From positions 4,666,995 to 4,730,994 of the forward strand of contig CAXIPT010000001.1 in assembly GCA_964030475.1 (NCBI GenBank): a stretch of DNA of 64,000 nucleotides, written 5' to 3'. This document shows, piece after piece, positions 1 to 12,400 of the stretch. Under the pieces are notes generated by a model. That model did not search any database. It saw only the letters and a list, made by a program, of their open reading frames with translations, and had not been told where the DNA came from. Source of the DNA: Tethya wilhelma (Eukaryota; Porifera; Demospongiae; Tethyida; Tethyidae). The position numbers and the translations under genes are program-made. Numbering within the stretch: position 1 is the stretch's first letter; every line of letters starts with the position of its first letter.

Positions 1-34
<34 letters not shown>
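1..34. repeat. (CA)n microsatellite at the window edge
   Basis: A CA run abuts the 5' splice site of DYNC1LI exon 3. On the minus strand the intron begins GTGTGTGT directly from the repeat. This is probably a contig end, because the exon that should follow lies at 15469 behind an N gap. Confidence 0.9.
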
Positions 35-35
<1 letters not shown>

Positions 36-1248
36 ATCTGTCTCTTCATCCTGTACATCGATGAACCGATACTCCAGACTACAGCCACTGAGAGGAAACT
101 TCCCTCCGATGGGATAACTCTTGGAGATCTGACACAACCGATCGATAAGAGTCGACTTGCCAGAATTAACATCACCTACAGAGACAAGAAACAACACACT
201 ATAAAATACTATAGTAGAGAATCTATCATCTATGCTCTCCTTGTCACATGTCTCTCTCTCTCTCTACCTTGTTGTTGCTACTTGTAAACGAAAGTCATTG
301 AGCTGTTATGAGACGTGCTATCACGTGTATATTTTGTACATAAGCTTGTAGCTGGCTTGTGAACTGCTACACTGGGCAGCTTGTTCACTTGTCTGCTTCA
401 AGCACTCAAATCTTCATCACAATCTACAAGTTCACACTGTAAACGTGAGAGCTGGTCCACAGCCCTTGTGCGATAAGGAACGGAATGAATGATACTCACT
501 CTAAGAACACAATATCAACAATCACCAACTCACACACAAAATACAGATTACTCTCACACACACAAACAAGTGCACACTATTGTATGTCAGTACAATGGAA
601 CAATGGCAATGCAAGTATGCCTCCAAATGTGCTAGAGGTGGCAGGCTGAGAAGAAGCCTGTATGTACCATGGATGGAAAGCTTGGGTGTACACATGAATC
701 CCCATCACTGCCTGTCAGGGGCATTACTCAAGTGTGTCAGGCAGGAGGAAATGACATGATCCCCTTCTAGGAACCACCTCAAGTTACAAATATTTACCAC
801 ACAAAGCTCTACTTCATTAAATTCGTGCCTTGGTGCCACTTTGCATGCTATTCTAATTGATGCCTAACTGTAATTTAAATGACAAACAGGAACCAATCCT
901 GAGCCACACACAACTGAGGGAAGAATACTGGCGGGGAAGTTAATTGATGAAATTACTCATAAAATTCATGTTCCTAAAACAATATGAAACAAAACATAAT
1001 AAAATTATTATAATAAACCACTAATAGCATCCAACAGTAGCCATAAGCTCACATGAGGCCAAAAGAGATACAACACACTAAGTGCATCTTTGCTGAGCTG
1101 GAAAGCAAATCTTCAATTTTTCAATTTTCATTCCAATCACATGATCAGGGTTCAACTGCCTTTGATCACATGTAAGTGTATCGAGTCAGCTAGCACAAGG
1201 GACAAGGACTTCCTGTACATTGTTCCTCTAGCACGAGCTAGAACAACA

Positions 1249-1303
<55 letters not shown>

Positions 1304-2093
1304 CACAGCGGGTACGAGGGACATGTGTCAATAAGAGGAAACACTCTGTAATGACTAAAAGGTCAGAGTCCTTACTTGAAGGACCCCAGTCAATCTCCAG
1401 ATTGCTGAGGCGTGTTCTAGTAGTATACAAGGAACAGACACCACTCTACCCCCACTGATGCTCCACTCTAACCCCCACTGATGCTCCACCCTGCACCACA
1501 ATGACATTATCAGAGACATATAAGAGAGGACAACCAGCTAGGTGTGGTCACCTGGCTCAGAGTTAGACAGAAAATACAATATTTAAGCACTGCCACAGTT
1601 AAAATTATAATTTCAGGCCTAATAATTGAATTCATTAGCATCTTACTCTAGCTTTTGAGTTAGCACATTCTAATACAAGTGCACCATGAGACAATCCCAT
1701 TAACTCGAAGATGAAAGGGTTGGCATTTATAAATTGACATAGTATACATACATGTAGCACATTAAAACACACCACACAATTTCCTTTCAGGTTGTGGACA
1801 TTTGCAAACTATTTCGTCTTACCTAGGACAAGTAGGGTCTTGGTTACTTCTGGCCTGTTCCTTGCACTGGAAGTGGCCACATCATTTAGAATGGCAGACC
1901 TGTACAAGAAGCACCGGCCAGGGAGATTGAGATTTAGTCTCTTTAATATAAATATCTAGCATCATTCTACTAGTGACATATGCTTCTAATAGGTGATATA
2001 AAAACGTGTTGTAAAATTTTGAAGGACTTACCACAAGTCTTGCTCTTGTTCTTCTTGGTTTGGAGTTTCTCCATTTAGCTCAGGGGCAGCCAT
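35..2093 (-). CDS. DYNC1LI: Cytoplasmic dynein 1 light intermediate chain, exons 1-3 (N-terminal part)
   Basis: Minus-strand exons are 2093..2032, 1899..1823 and 175..35, all with GT/AG borders. They encode a start MAAPELNGETPNQ, then LWSAILNDVAT, then a P-loop GDVNSGKST and the stretch SLEYRFIDVQDEETD. This is the Ras-like G domain of the light intermediate chain, the dynein subunit that binds the heavy chain and recruits cargo adaptors. The 280 coding bases end on one extra base (G). The exon at 15469 starts with AC, and together they restore an Asp codon and run into the family signature GVWILDG. The gene is therefore complete in nature but split here by a contig in the wrong order and orientation. 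It is head-to-head with the ankyrin gene. The dynein-2 chain DYNC2LI1 is less likely because the C-terminal adaptor-binding helix found at 27.4 kb is typical of dynein-1. Confidence 0.9.
1253..1301. repeat. (CA)n microsatellite in a DYNC1LI intron
   Basis: About 24 uninterrupted CA units lie within intron 2 of the dynein gene. The open frames crossing it (1090-1458 and 1152-1430) are repeat artefacts. Confidence 0.9.
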
Positions 2094-2534
2094 TTTCTTG
2101 ACGCTTGTCGGTTACAGACGTGCACGGTTGAGTATACGACAATGTTACGGAAATAGTTGCAAAGGTCAATTAGTAGACTCCGCCCATTTTCTTTGAAATC
2201 TGTTAATTGCTCGGTAATGAGTGCATGCGCAACGAACCACTAATGAGTCATAATGAGCACAACAACTTGAAGACAAGGAAGAAACTGATATCTGCACGGT
2301 AGAGTAAACACTACAGTATTAAATTCGTACAGTATTCTATCTTACTCTGCTGCCTGGAGTACAAATACTGCCACAGTGAAACTAAAGATTTTATAGTTTG
2401 CAATTGCAACTACCAAGTGTGCTGCAATTTGTCATAAAATTTGTTGGACTGAAGAGGTCAAAGAACGCAAGTGTTCAGATCAACGTTCTGCTCGATACAG
2501 CAAAGGCCCGCCTACATTGCACGATTCACAGACC
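2094..2534. promoter_or_regulatory. Shared divergent promoter region, DYNC1LI / ankyrin gene
   Basis: The start codons of two divergently transcribed genes are 441 bp apart. No TATA box is evident. A GCCATTTT element sits at the DYNC1LI start. Confidence 0.5.
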
Positions 2535-5500
2535 ATGACAAATAAGATGAGCCAACCGGCTAAGGAGGGCGGCCCACTTATATCACTCAAGAATGAGCTC
2601 CTCCTTGGAGCAGTGGTTAGGGGTGAACTGCCAACCGTGCGTCGGCTTCTTGACCGCCACGGAGCACACATAAATTCAATCAACTCATCAGGTATCAATT
2701 GCCTCCAGCTGGCAATACTGAACGGACACTCTAAGCTAGCTGAGTACCTAATTCAGAAGGGCATTGACATCCACATGGTGGATAGTGATGGCTGGAGTGC
2801 CTTGCATGATGCATCCCTCAAAGACAATACCACTCTTGTCCGTAAGCTCATCTCTAAAGGGCTCAGTCCCATGCTCACCAGCAATCTCGATGAGCTGATT
2901 ATCGATGTTGCCGGGAGCATTCAGATGGAAAAACTCCTCTGTGAAGAAATGTGCAACAAAGGAGAGGTCGCACTGGCAAGACAATACTACTTCTATCTCG
3001 GTCTTCATCGACTGGACGATTCGTTCGATCCAGACAAATACACACCTAGATTGCACAGTGGAAACAGGAACTCGAGCCATTTAGCCACTAGAACTCAAAA
3101 GCACTTTCATCGTTCGAGGTCGTTTACAGCTGCCAAGTGTCGTATCACGACTGGTAGTGTTTGGTCTTCAGAGCCCAATACTAGTTGCCTGGCGAGCTCA
3201 ATGGTTGCTAAGTCATGCCAATCGAGATCTGATAGCAGGACTAGCATGTACAGTCCCCCATTCTATTGTACTGAAAGGATTCCCAATAATGGAAGTACCC
3301 TCCAAGGAAGTCCCTGCAGTGCCCACCATTCTAATGCAAATATTGATGAGTATAAAGATAACGGCGATATTCATTTTGCAGCAAAACAACAGCCAGAGCA
3401 AGCCACAGAGAGTAGTAGCTGTAGCCACACTAGTGAAGGCACGCTGGATAGTACAGGTGATCTTGGAGTTGTTCCGAGTGGGGAAGCCATTGTGGTCAAT
3501 ACACCCACAGCTCGTGAATCCACTCAAGTGCATCCCGGCCAACACCGGAGGGAGGTGTCTGCTATAAATTCCTTGTTCCGTCACAGTAGTTTCCAGTTAC
3601 AGATTGGCCTATCCTTGGCACACTTAAATGACTCTGAGTGTAGCAACCTAGACGAAGATTGTAGTACTGATCTCAGTGATCTGGGCTCAGATAACAGAAC
3701 CACTAGGAGTAGAACAGCATCGGCAACAAGAGCAGGAAACACAAGAAGAAGTGGACAGTGTTTTGATAATTGTACAGACTCAACAGACCTTGCTCAAAAC
3801 CAAGATAAACACACCAACCACAGTGTTGCTACAACCACTTCTAGTGCTAGTAGAACAGCACCCCGACAGAAAATTTTGCGAAAAGCAGTCACATTTGGAG
3901 AGCTGCCTATGACTCGAACAAAAAGTCCTCAGATTGGAAGCAGCAACGGAAGCAGTAACAGCACAACAGTCCATCGTGATTCAAACACAGAGCTGAAGCA
4001 TAGGAGTACCACCGTTGACAGCAGTAGCAGCAGCTCTTCAATACTAACACCCGCAGAACTTGCACACCTGAGTAAAATTTTTCAAGAGACTTCAGTTGGT
4101 TTTAATTCAGACGAGGATTCTGGTGAAGGTGACTTTGAAGCTGGTGTCAGAGCACTGAAAATGAAACCAAGAAAATCGAGTATTGCTTCTCCAAAACGAA
4201 GAGCCACCTCCGTAAGTCGTAGACGGAGTGTCACCTTCCAGCCAGAGGTGTTACTGCACGAGGTTGTAATTGACGGTGATGCTAAAGCAGTGAGTGAAAT
4301 TCTCGAATCAGGCATGGTCCAAGATATCAACAAGATGAGTCCATCAGGACTCACAGCTCTTCACCAGAGTGCCGTGGACGGCAACCTCGACTGTGCAAAG
4401 ACACTTGTTGGCAAGGGAGCCAACGTGAACTGCACAGACTGTGAGAAGTGGACTCCACTACATGCAGCTGCTATGACTGGCTCCATGGAGTTTGTACGCT
4501 TCCTTCTCTCCTCCGGAGCTGATGCTACCATCAAGAACGATGATGGCGAGACAGCCTACGATGTGGCAAAGCCAGGACCGATTCGTAAGATGCTCCTGCA
4601 CGCCATGAACGGAAAGAACCCAGATGCCGATGATTTCTCTGATGGTGAATACCCAATTGAAGAAGAAGAGGAGTACAGTCATGCTGAGTCCGATTCAGAA
4701 GATGAAGAAGGCACTGGAGGTCTCTTTGACGAAAATGGAGACAACAAACCCTCACTGAAGGAGAGACTAGGCCTGCACCACAGTGCAGCTCTCAAGAACA
4801 ACCGAGATGACTCCATATCTCCCTCTCCAGATCTCGACAGTTCAGATGTGTTCACAACAAACGGACAAAAGAGTCCAGACTTTCAGAAGAAGGGGAGAGA
4901 ACCCACAGACAGTACTTCATCGTACGGCTCACTACACGAACAAGAAGTTGAGAAATCAAGAGCAGTGAGTGTGAAATCTAGCAGATCGATGAACAGCACT
5001 CACGAACACACACTAGGGTACGATCTAGAGAAGGTATCAGACGACCAAGGCATCAGCACAATGGAAGGATCAAGTGATTGTAGCCATCGGAGTCGGACTC
5101 TCTCCGACGATGAAGGCACTTCAAGAGACGTTTTAGACAGTGAACTAGTTCCCGGTAGCTTGGACTACAAATTTCAGGAAGCCTGTCTCTATTGCGACGT
5201 CGACTCAGTCTTGAAGCTTGTGAAGCACAAAGACGAGATCGACATCAACAGAGTGAACAAAACATCGGGAATCACAGCCCTGCACCACGCTGTACTGGAA
5301 GAGAACTTTGCACTGGTGCAGCACATTGTAAAGGACTATGGGGCCAGTGTACAGATCCAAGACACTGATGGTTGGACACCACTGCATGCTGCCAGTGCAG
5401 TGGGTAACATTCGTATTGCTCAATTCCTCCTGGAAAATGGAGCCAAAGCATCGGTTTTAAACAACAGCTGTGAATTTCCTGTGGACTTAGCGTGTGATTC

Positions 5501-5564
5501 TGCAATGGAGAAGCTTCTTAAGAATGCCATGCTTGGACCTACCATTGGTGTACTCACAAGATGA
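2535..5564 (+). CDS. Triple-module ankyrin-repeat protein with two RVxF-type PP1 docking motifs (MYPT/PPP1R16-like)
   Basis: One uninterrupted exon encodes 1,009 residues. The first in-frame ATG is at 2535; an upstream TTG at 2517 is not a credible eukaryotic start. Ankyrin repeats occur in three separated blocks, about residues 20-150, 570-690 and 877-1005, each with TALH or TPLHAAA helices. The linkers are long and low in complexity, rich in Ser, Asp and Glu. Two PP1-docking consensus motifs are visible, KAVTF (450-454) and RSVTF (564-568). The second lies just before block 2, the same arrangement as in MYPT1 and PPP1R16/TIMAP targeting subunits. I infer a scaffold or protein phosphatase 1 targeting role. 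No close one-to-one family member comes to mind, so the name is descriptive. The absence of introns contrasts with most neighbours. Confidence 0.75.
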   Translation: MTNKMSQPAKEGGPLISLKNELLLGAVVRGELPTVRRLLDRHGAHINSINSSGINCLQLAILNGHSKLAEYLIQKGIDIHMVDSDGWSALHDASLKDNTTLVRKLISKGLSPMLTSNLDELIIDVAGSIQMEKLLCEEMCNKGEVALARQYYFYLGLHRLDDSFDPDKYTPRLHSGNRNSSHLATRTQKHFHRSRSFTAAKCRITTGSVWSSEPNTSCLASSMVAKSCQSRSDSRTSMYSPPFYCTERIPNNGSTLQGSPCSAHHSNANIDEYKDNGDIHFAAKQQPEQATESSSCSHTSEGTLDSTGDLGVVPSGEAIVVNTPTARESTQVHPGQHRREVSAINSLFRHSSFQLQIGLSLAHLNDSECSNLDEDCSTDLSDLGSDNRTTRSRTASATRAGNTRRSGQCFDNCTDSTDLAQNQDKHTNHSVATTTSSASRTAPRQKILRKAVTFGELPMTRTKSPQIGSSNGSSNSTTVHRDSNTELKHRSTTVDSSSSSSSILTPAELAHLSKIFQETSVGFNSDEDSGEGDFEAGVRALKMKPRKSSIASPKRRATSVSRRRSVTFQPEVLLHEVVIDGDAKAVSEILESGMVQDINKMSPSGLTALHQSAVDGNLDCAKTLVGKGANVNCTDCEKWTPLHAAAMTGSMEFVRFLLSSGADATIKNDDGETAYDVAKPGPIRKMLLHAMNGKNPDADDFSDGEYPIEEEEEYSHAESDSEDEEGTGGLFDENGDNKPSLKERLGLHHSAALKNNRDDSISPSPDLDSSDVFTTNGQKSPDFQKKGREPTDSTSSYGSLHEQEVEKSRAVSVKSSRSMNSTHEHTLGYDLEKVSDDQGISTMEGSSDCSHRSRTLSDDEGTSRDVLDSELVPGSLDYKFQEACLYCDVDSVLKLVKHKDEIDINRVNKTSGITALHHAVLEENFALVQHIVKDYGASVQIQDTDGWTPLHAASAVGNIRIAQFLLENGAKASVLNNSCEFPVDLACDSAMEKLLKNAMLGPTIGVLTR

Positions 5565-6036
5565 TGACTTTGTTGCAAGAGTACTTTTGTGCGTGTGTGC
5601 ATACGTGTGTGTATGTGTGCGTGTGTATGTGTGTGTGCGTGTGTGTGTAAGTGAATGTGTTTGTGAGTGTGCATGCTTGTGGTCTTGTTCATGTGCATGG
5701 TTGCAATGTGTTTTGATTGTTTTTCTGTGTATTTGGTATTCACTTAGACCATCCATTATCTTTGTAAGTTCCTATAAGAGTACTATAATAATTTTTTATT
5801 GTTGTTATACTCTGCGTTATAGTGTCCTTTATTATCATCAATATTTATACTTTTTTTTCCCATTTAATATTATTTTTTATGTTCATTTTAGAGCACACTT
5901 CATATTATCACTGGTTCATATCATCTTTCTTCTGATAATTTCATCAACCATTATTTTTGTAAGCTCATCTTTTGTTCCTTTTGCTAATCAATTTGTTTAG
6001 AGTCCATTTTAATTTCTTGTGAATTAAACTTAACGT

Positions 6037-6042
6037 AATAAA
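6037..6042 (+). promoter_or_regulatory. Polyadenylation signal AATAAA for the ankyrin gene
   Basis: A canonical hexamer lies 473 bp after the stop codon, behind a T-rich 3' UTR that includes a GT-rich stretch at 5590-5650. Confidence 0.6.
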
Positions 6043-6969
6043 GGGCTTGTTCAAACTCTACTTCACTCTTTCATTTCTCTCTCTCTTGGCCCAAGTTGAG
6101 TCTACTCTCATCTGACTACTATCATTTCTATCCTGTCATTGATCCGTGCTCTAGCTGTACATGTGTTTGTGTGTTGTCAGTTGTGTATGTATACTGGTAT
6201 GTGTATATATGTCAGTTTGTTTTCTGTAAGTGTGTGTCAACACTAGTTAACAAGAATCAATGAAAATTTTGAAACCATCTCTCAAATCTCTGCATCAAAA
6301 GTTGCAATGGGCAGGCGGTAAATCTCGATAACGACACGTAACAAGTAATAGTATGTATAATTAATGTGTACTTAAAGGGTGACTGTGTTTGTAGCTAAGG
6401 TTCATAATAAACTACATAAACTGTGGAATGCAAAAACGATCAGCACCTTTACATAATCTCAAACCAAAGTCAAATTTATATTAGGCAGCTGTGGATGTGC
6501 AGCTGCAGATAGCTTCACTTGAGTATCTAATAACATTAGCTTAAACATTCACGGTTGAGTAAAGCACAAAACATAAAACGAGAAAAGAAGGTTCCCCTGA
6601 GTAGTTCGATTCTTTTGAAGGGAAGCTTCTCAAGTCAGAAGCCTCTCACTACACATGTAGAGGACAGGTCAGAACCAAAGAGGGGCTTCCAGGATTAGGA
6701 ACTTTCTCATAGTCCTGGCAGACACTGAAACTCTTGCCTTATGTTTCTCTTTACACCTAGGCAAGATTACTGTCATAGTAGATCATAGTAGCTGATACAC
6801 AGTTGGATATGAGCATGCAGCCATAATTATATGTAGGCTGGTGTAAAACCTCACAACAATACAACTACTCACTACACACATAACCATTGTGGGTGAGTGT
6901 GTACATGTAGCTACAATAACTCAACAACAACATTATGCCCACACTCACTATCAACCAACTATGGGCTGC

Positions 6970-6970
<1 letters not shown>

Positions 6971-7004
<34 letters not shown>

Positions 7005-7019
7005 GAGAGAGAGAGAGAA
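6971..7019. repeat. (GA)n microsatellite
   Basis: A near-perfect GA run of about 49 bp with one GGG interruption. Confidence 0.9.
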
Positions 7020-7652
7020 GAGTACAATGTTTGGCTGTCAATAGGGCGAATTCGAATTAATTGTGCATTTGATGTGAACATCCTCTATCAGATGCTCTGT
7101 TGGCTAAGCGTACAACCAGACCCAATTCCCACGTGTAAGGTTGTTTGATTGGTCATCAATGGACCAAGAATCGATCACTATAGTACATTATTGTTTTTCT
7201 AGCATATTATAACCCCTTCAAAGAGAGGGCAACAGGGATGCGTAAGATGGGCAAGATAATATGTGTATAGCACAAAGATGAAACAATTTGTATACATTGT
7301 TAATTTTAAGTCAACTTGGGAATTGGAACCATACAGAACAAATAAACAGTACATATATACAAGCTAGGGCCGATATACAGTATATAAAAGTGTGTACGTG
7401 ATGTGCATACCATCCCATCGAGTTGAGGAAGGATCGCTCGCTAGCGTCTTTAGAGTCCTATAGAGTTACAATGTGTTTGTTTATAAAATGGACGTGTGTG
7501 CCCATTGATGCCGGCCGCCTCTCGCTTCGAACAATAAACACACTGTAAAACAAATCAGGGTTGTTGCGAAATAACCATAAAAGATATATTTTCATGATTA
7601 ATGGCAGCTGTACACTCCTACTGAACCTTCATGTACATGCATGCAGGACTAT

Positions 7653-8177
7653 TCAAGAGACCCACCCACGATGTATGATAGCTACTTCAAGTGCATTTGA
7701 GCATACATTTCAAAGCAACTGTATACAATGACCATACAGATAAGACAGACACATGAAATTCTGAAACAATTTTCGTTCAAAGCAGATATATCTTTTGTGA
7801 ATTACCATTAGAGCATAAAAACTTCAAAAGGCTATAGAAAACAAAACCCTAGCTATCATGGCACAAGAAAAGAAGGAAAAACAGTTATAGTTGAACATGA
7901 TCATGTGTGCATGACTATAGAACAAATTGCAGTATGGCTGTCTTTAGCTAGCTAGTTCAACTGCCGGTTGTATATATATGCACTGACTCTCTTCATGAAC
8001 ATTGGCAGCATCAGGTGTTAGGAGCTGCGTGCTTACCCTATTATGGGCCTATTGTTTTTATTGCCTAATTTTCACTACAAACTCTCAATGCACAGTTGGA
8101 GCTGAGGTATTTGGTAGCCTTATTAATTAAGACGAATTGTTTGTTTAGCTTCATGCACACATATTGCACCCTGGCCT

Positions 8178-8217
<40 letters not shown>

Positions 8218-8909
8218 CCTAGAGTAATAAATAATTCAAAGTCCAAAAATCCACCAGGAGCTAGTTGCTATGTGTCCCCAACGGCCCAACCCATGGTGAC
8301 AGTAGTTTAGAGGAGAAAAATTTCAAGAGGCGGCACGTTGTGGTTGAACTATTACACAAGCTAGGCGTATGCATGATGTTCTGATGGCTGTTGCATACTG
8401 TTTGTATGTCAATATGATCATGCAACTGGACATGATTGTCTGTCTTTTGTTGGCAAAAAAAATTGTCCATCATGTTCACATACTGAAATTAGGACCTGCA
8501 CCAATATAATAATTATATAAATCATATAATTGTGTACAGCTATCAAGTACATTCATTTGTTTATTTGGAGTGTGCACTCTGTGATTCTATAGATCTTATG
8601 TACTTCACATAATGGTCGAAACAAATGAACATTACTACAGTACATATGAGCCACAAATCACTGGTTCCCAGCCACTCCTTGATTCGTAACATATGTTCAA
8701 ATGACAGATATTTCTCTACACCCATACGCAATTCACTTTGTACACTGTAGCCATGCTAAGTACGTATTTAAAACCTATCGTAAAGCATTTAAATATTACA
8801 ATCACTGTTCCCTGAAGTAGCTTTAGATGATGGCACTACTGTGAGTATTATAGCTTGACTGTGTGTGGTAGTTGTTTAATTTGCTACATACTATAACAGC
8901 TTCTGTGCA
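7653..8909. repeat. Inverted duplication, left arm
   Basis: The reverse complement matches 14192-15464 almost base for base. The only size difference I see is the internal TG/CA run, about 16 bp longer in the right arm. The left arm ends at the N gap at 8911 and the right arm ends at the N gap at 15465. This is best read as an unmerged contig overlap and not as a real palindrome. Confidence 0.9.
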
Positions 8910-8910
8910 C

Positions 8911-8911
8911 N
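8911..8911. other. Single-N assembly gap
   Basis: One N joins two contigs exactly where the left inverted arm ends and a CA microsatellite starts. Confidence 0.9.
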
Positions 8912-8963
<52 letters not shown>

Positions 8964-8974
8964 TGCACACATAT

Positions 8975-9028
<54 letters not shown>
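8912..9028. repeat. (CA)n microsatellite, interrupted
   Basis: About 117 bp of CA with a few TATA and TGCA interruptions, at the start of a contig. Confidence 0.9.
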
Positions 9029-9030
<2 letters not shown>

Positions 9031-9407
9031 TATAGTTGCATGATGCTTAAGTGGGCAACACTCGATGCATGGTCGAGTCTTACACACTTAGGGCATGCAA
9101 CGACCTCCTGTGAAAACTTTGGTTACTAGATGGCAAACAAATGTACACACATGCACACATTATGATAATACACCTCAACAAAATAATTATAATAACAAGT
9201 GGTGATGAAACGTCTGCCAGTTCTCTAATCACATCATATACATTTCATCCTGAGATGAGCTAACAAGATTAACACATCAACTGAAGCCATTGCCCATCCG
9301 ATCATCTTGGTCAGGTCCACGTGTCTTCCGGCATGTTAATCCCCTGATCCAACATTAGATAGAAAAAATTTAATAATTAACCCTTGTTTAAAATTCTTTT
9401 ATCACAA

Positions 9408-9410
<3 letters not shown>

Positions 9411-9447
<37 letters not shown>
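9411..9447. repeat. (GT)n microsatellite
   Basis: An uninterrupted GT run of about 37 bp. Confidence 0.9.
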
Positions 9448-9450
<3 letters not shown>

Positions 9451-12400
9451 TTTACATAAGCTACATAACCAGTATCAACACTTCACACCATCTGACCTCC
9501 ATCAGCTAGGGTGCACTTTCAACTATGCTGTGGGTTATCATAGCTATTCTAATAAGTGGGTGCAACACAACTGAACTCTCTACTCCATTTTCTAGGAGAC
9601 GTGTATTCTCATTCAGTACATACCTTAAAATTTCGAACAAAGCCTAGGATAATTATTTTACACAAGCCACGTAGCTACACTCACATTAGCTGACGCAGTT
9701 CGACTGAAAAGCTCATTGTTTGATTAAGATAATTACAGCTCCTTTTAAAGTTGAACGGCACCCAGAGTCTAATAACCTACTAGTTATTCATCAACACATT
9801 CCTCTGATATTACCAGTGTCTCCACTGGTGTAGCTGCAGGGATCCTGTATACACTCATCACTAGATATAAGCATGCATGCAGGCATAACACGGAAAATGG
9901 AGTATTATACGTAATTACATAGGCTGAATTTTATGAAGGATTGGATTTCACTGTAATAGCCACTAGACTTAATTCTTGCACTCAGCTTGTATTGCAATTT
10001 TTGTGTGACATCATGCTATTATAATAATCATACATTGCATGGTCATTTTCATCACATTATTGCATTAATATTAATTTTTTGGTGAGCTATAATAATTATT
10101 ATTATAAAGAAACCTAAATAATTAAGACCATTCGGTATTGTGTACGTATACAACATTGTGATGAGCATTAGCATTTTTACGGATCTTCCATCAGTTTATT
10201 ATTGCATTTGTTAAGACAATTAAAATGTCCTTAATAAAGTTATAGCACTGGGTATGCTTCTTGACAACTCTTTGAAGAGAAATGATAAACAATTAGTGAA
10301 ACTGTAGTGAATGATGAACGCAAGAATTCAAGCAATTCCTGTATTGTGCAGTTTCGTATTCTTTGAGGAAGGACACTTATGAGTTTACCCTGAGGGATGG
10401 CTTCAGCGTTGCAGAGTGGTGCTCTGCATGGAGTCCTTATCTATTTTTGAACTTCATAGAAAACCATAGCCAATTGCTTTTGAAGATGTTAATTTCTGTA
10501 AGGGTACACTAACGGAAGCATTGTTGAAGTGTTTTCTTGCTTTAGTAATGTTCCAAAGAATTCCAAGCTTCTTAAGTTAGGCACCCGAAGGAATTTGAAG
10601 TTTTTCTCCAAGCTTACTTAAGTTAGACTGTCGAAACTCTTTCCTACTTAAGTTAGTCTCCAAAAAGAATCTGAGTTATCTGTGTTGAGCATGAGGAACC
10701 ATAGAAACTAACACCCTACACATGCTTTGCTGTAGGACCTCACTTATTCATCAGTGTATCAGGGAATTACATTATCCTAATAGTAGTATTTATTGGGATG
10801 AATGAACACAATTGTTTGTTTAGTCCTTCAAAATCTCATTTCTACTGGTTTCACAATAAATCATAATCAAGAGCTTAACTCGCATAATAGGAACTGTTGT
10901 GCAATAGCACTTGAATCTGAATTACCGTTTGCTTTCATGCACTTCTTTAATGAGTCATTTTCCTTATGACTCAGTTCTGTTGTGCTCCCAAAGGCTTCAA
11001 ACTTTTTAAAACCCACTTTCTTCTCTTTCACTCTCATTAGCGGATCGTATTTCTCTCTGATGGACAACAATAAAAGAAAAACAGACACAACCTTTTGAAG
11101 GTTGTGTCACATTGTTTGTGTGTTTACAGTTGCTAATAGGCATTATGGAATGACTTTGCCTCCAAACCATGCAGCTGGATATACTAGGTCCATGGCACAA
11201 GCTGTATATATAGATCCTCTTGAGCATATGCTGCACCCTAAAGACTTTGTATGATCATCTACCATTGTCAAAGAAGGACTTAAGTGGTTGGGCAATTTCC
11301 CTCCCATTATAAACCAATTCGTTCACCAGTCACAGTACTTAAGAGCCTATCAATCTATTGCAGTATGGGGCTTCTGTTCTACTGTCATTGTTATGTATTC
11401 GTTAATAACCTGCACTACACAGGAATAATTGTTGTTAATTTGTTGTAGTATTGGTGGCTGGTTGGCCGTTGCTATGGCCACTGCTCCATATAATAATACA
11501 TCATCCCATAAACCACTACAATAAGACAACACTACAGCTAGCTGGCTGGCTCTTGTGTGGCCACTTGCATCATCATGTGGTGCCTGGTACACTTTCCTGG
11601 TACCCACTGAACGGAATATATAGTTACAAGTGAATTCGGAATCATGCATGGCTAGCTATAGCTCGATTACTTGCAGCTTCCTTGGATAAGGATGGCATGT
11701 ACACCTGGTAGTCTGAGCCAATTACTACTGGAGACTTTCGGGTCTCCATGTAAGTGAAGCATTGCACTAGTATAGCTTGGAATGGTGTTGTGTTACCACC
11801 GTGATATACACCAATGGCAAAAGGTTCTGTATGTCTTTAATTTTGCGTTATGTTGATTAATTGGAAGCATAGCATGCCTGCTGTTTCATGGTGATTGACG
11901 ATATTTATGGTATAGCTGTAATTGTTGACTAATGATTGACTTCTTCTGGGGGAACACAGTCATTGTGGTGTTTTGTATAAATAAAAACAAACAAACAAGC
12001 ATTTGGGAAAACAATAAACAAGAGTGTTTACATAAAAGGATTACCAACCTGTAGCTAACATAGAAAGGGACAATTTTTTTGAAAAGACCCTTGCTCCCTA
12101 TACGTAGCTATTAACACTGACCTTTTTGGGGGAAAAGACAACCAAGGTTATCTCCACATTACTGTATATTCAAAGAGAGTGTATGTACACACACAAAACA
12201 TGATTGGATAGAATTAGTGCAATTGGATGCACATCAGAAGAAACTCGACTCATGGCCTATTGCTAGAGTGGCCACAACAGTTGAAACTGTTTTCTGTTTA
12301 CTCTTTGATCCAATCAATCATTCATCCAAATGGTAGTATATCCCACACTCTTCAAGATGGTCCCATTACCACACCAAGTGGCCTGTTTTATTGCTCTGAA

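Noticed and set aside
1090..1458. Open frames through CA/TG microsatellites (also near 5420-5760, 8823-9129, 13259-13525, 14791-15052, 17527-17757, 22487-22831)
   Set aside because: They are poly-His-Thr or poly-Cys-Val translations of dinucleotide repeats with no flanking domain or splice support.
2517..2534. TTG-initiated N-terminal extension of the ankyrin protein
   Set aside because: Nuclear genes start at ATG almost always; the first in-frame ATG is at 2535.
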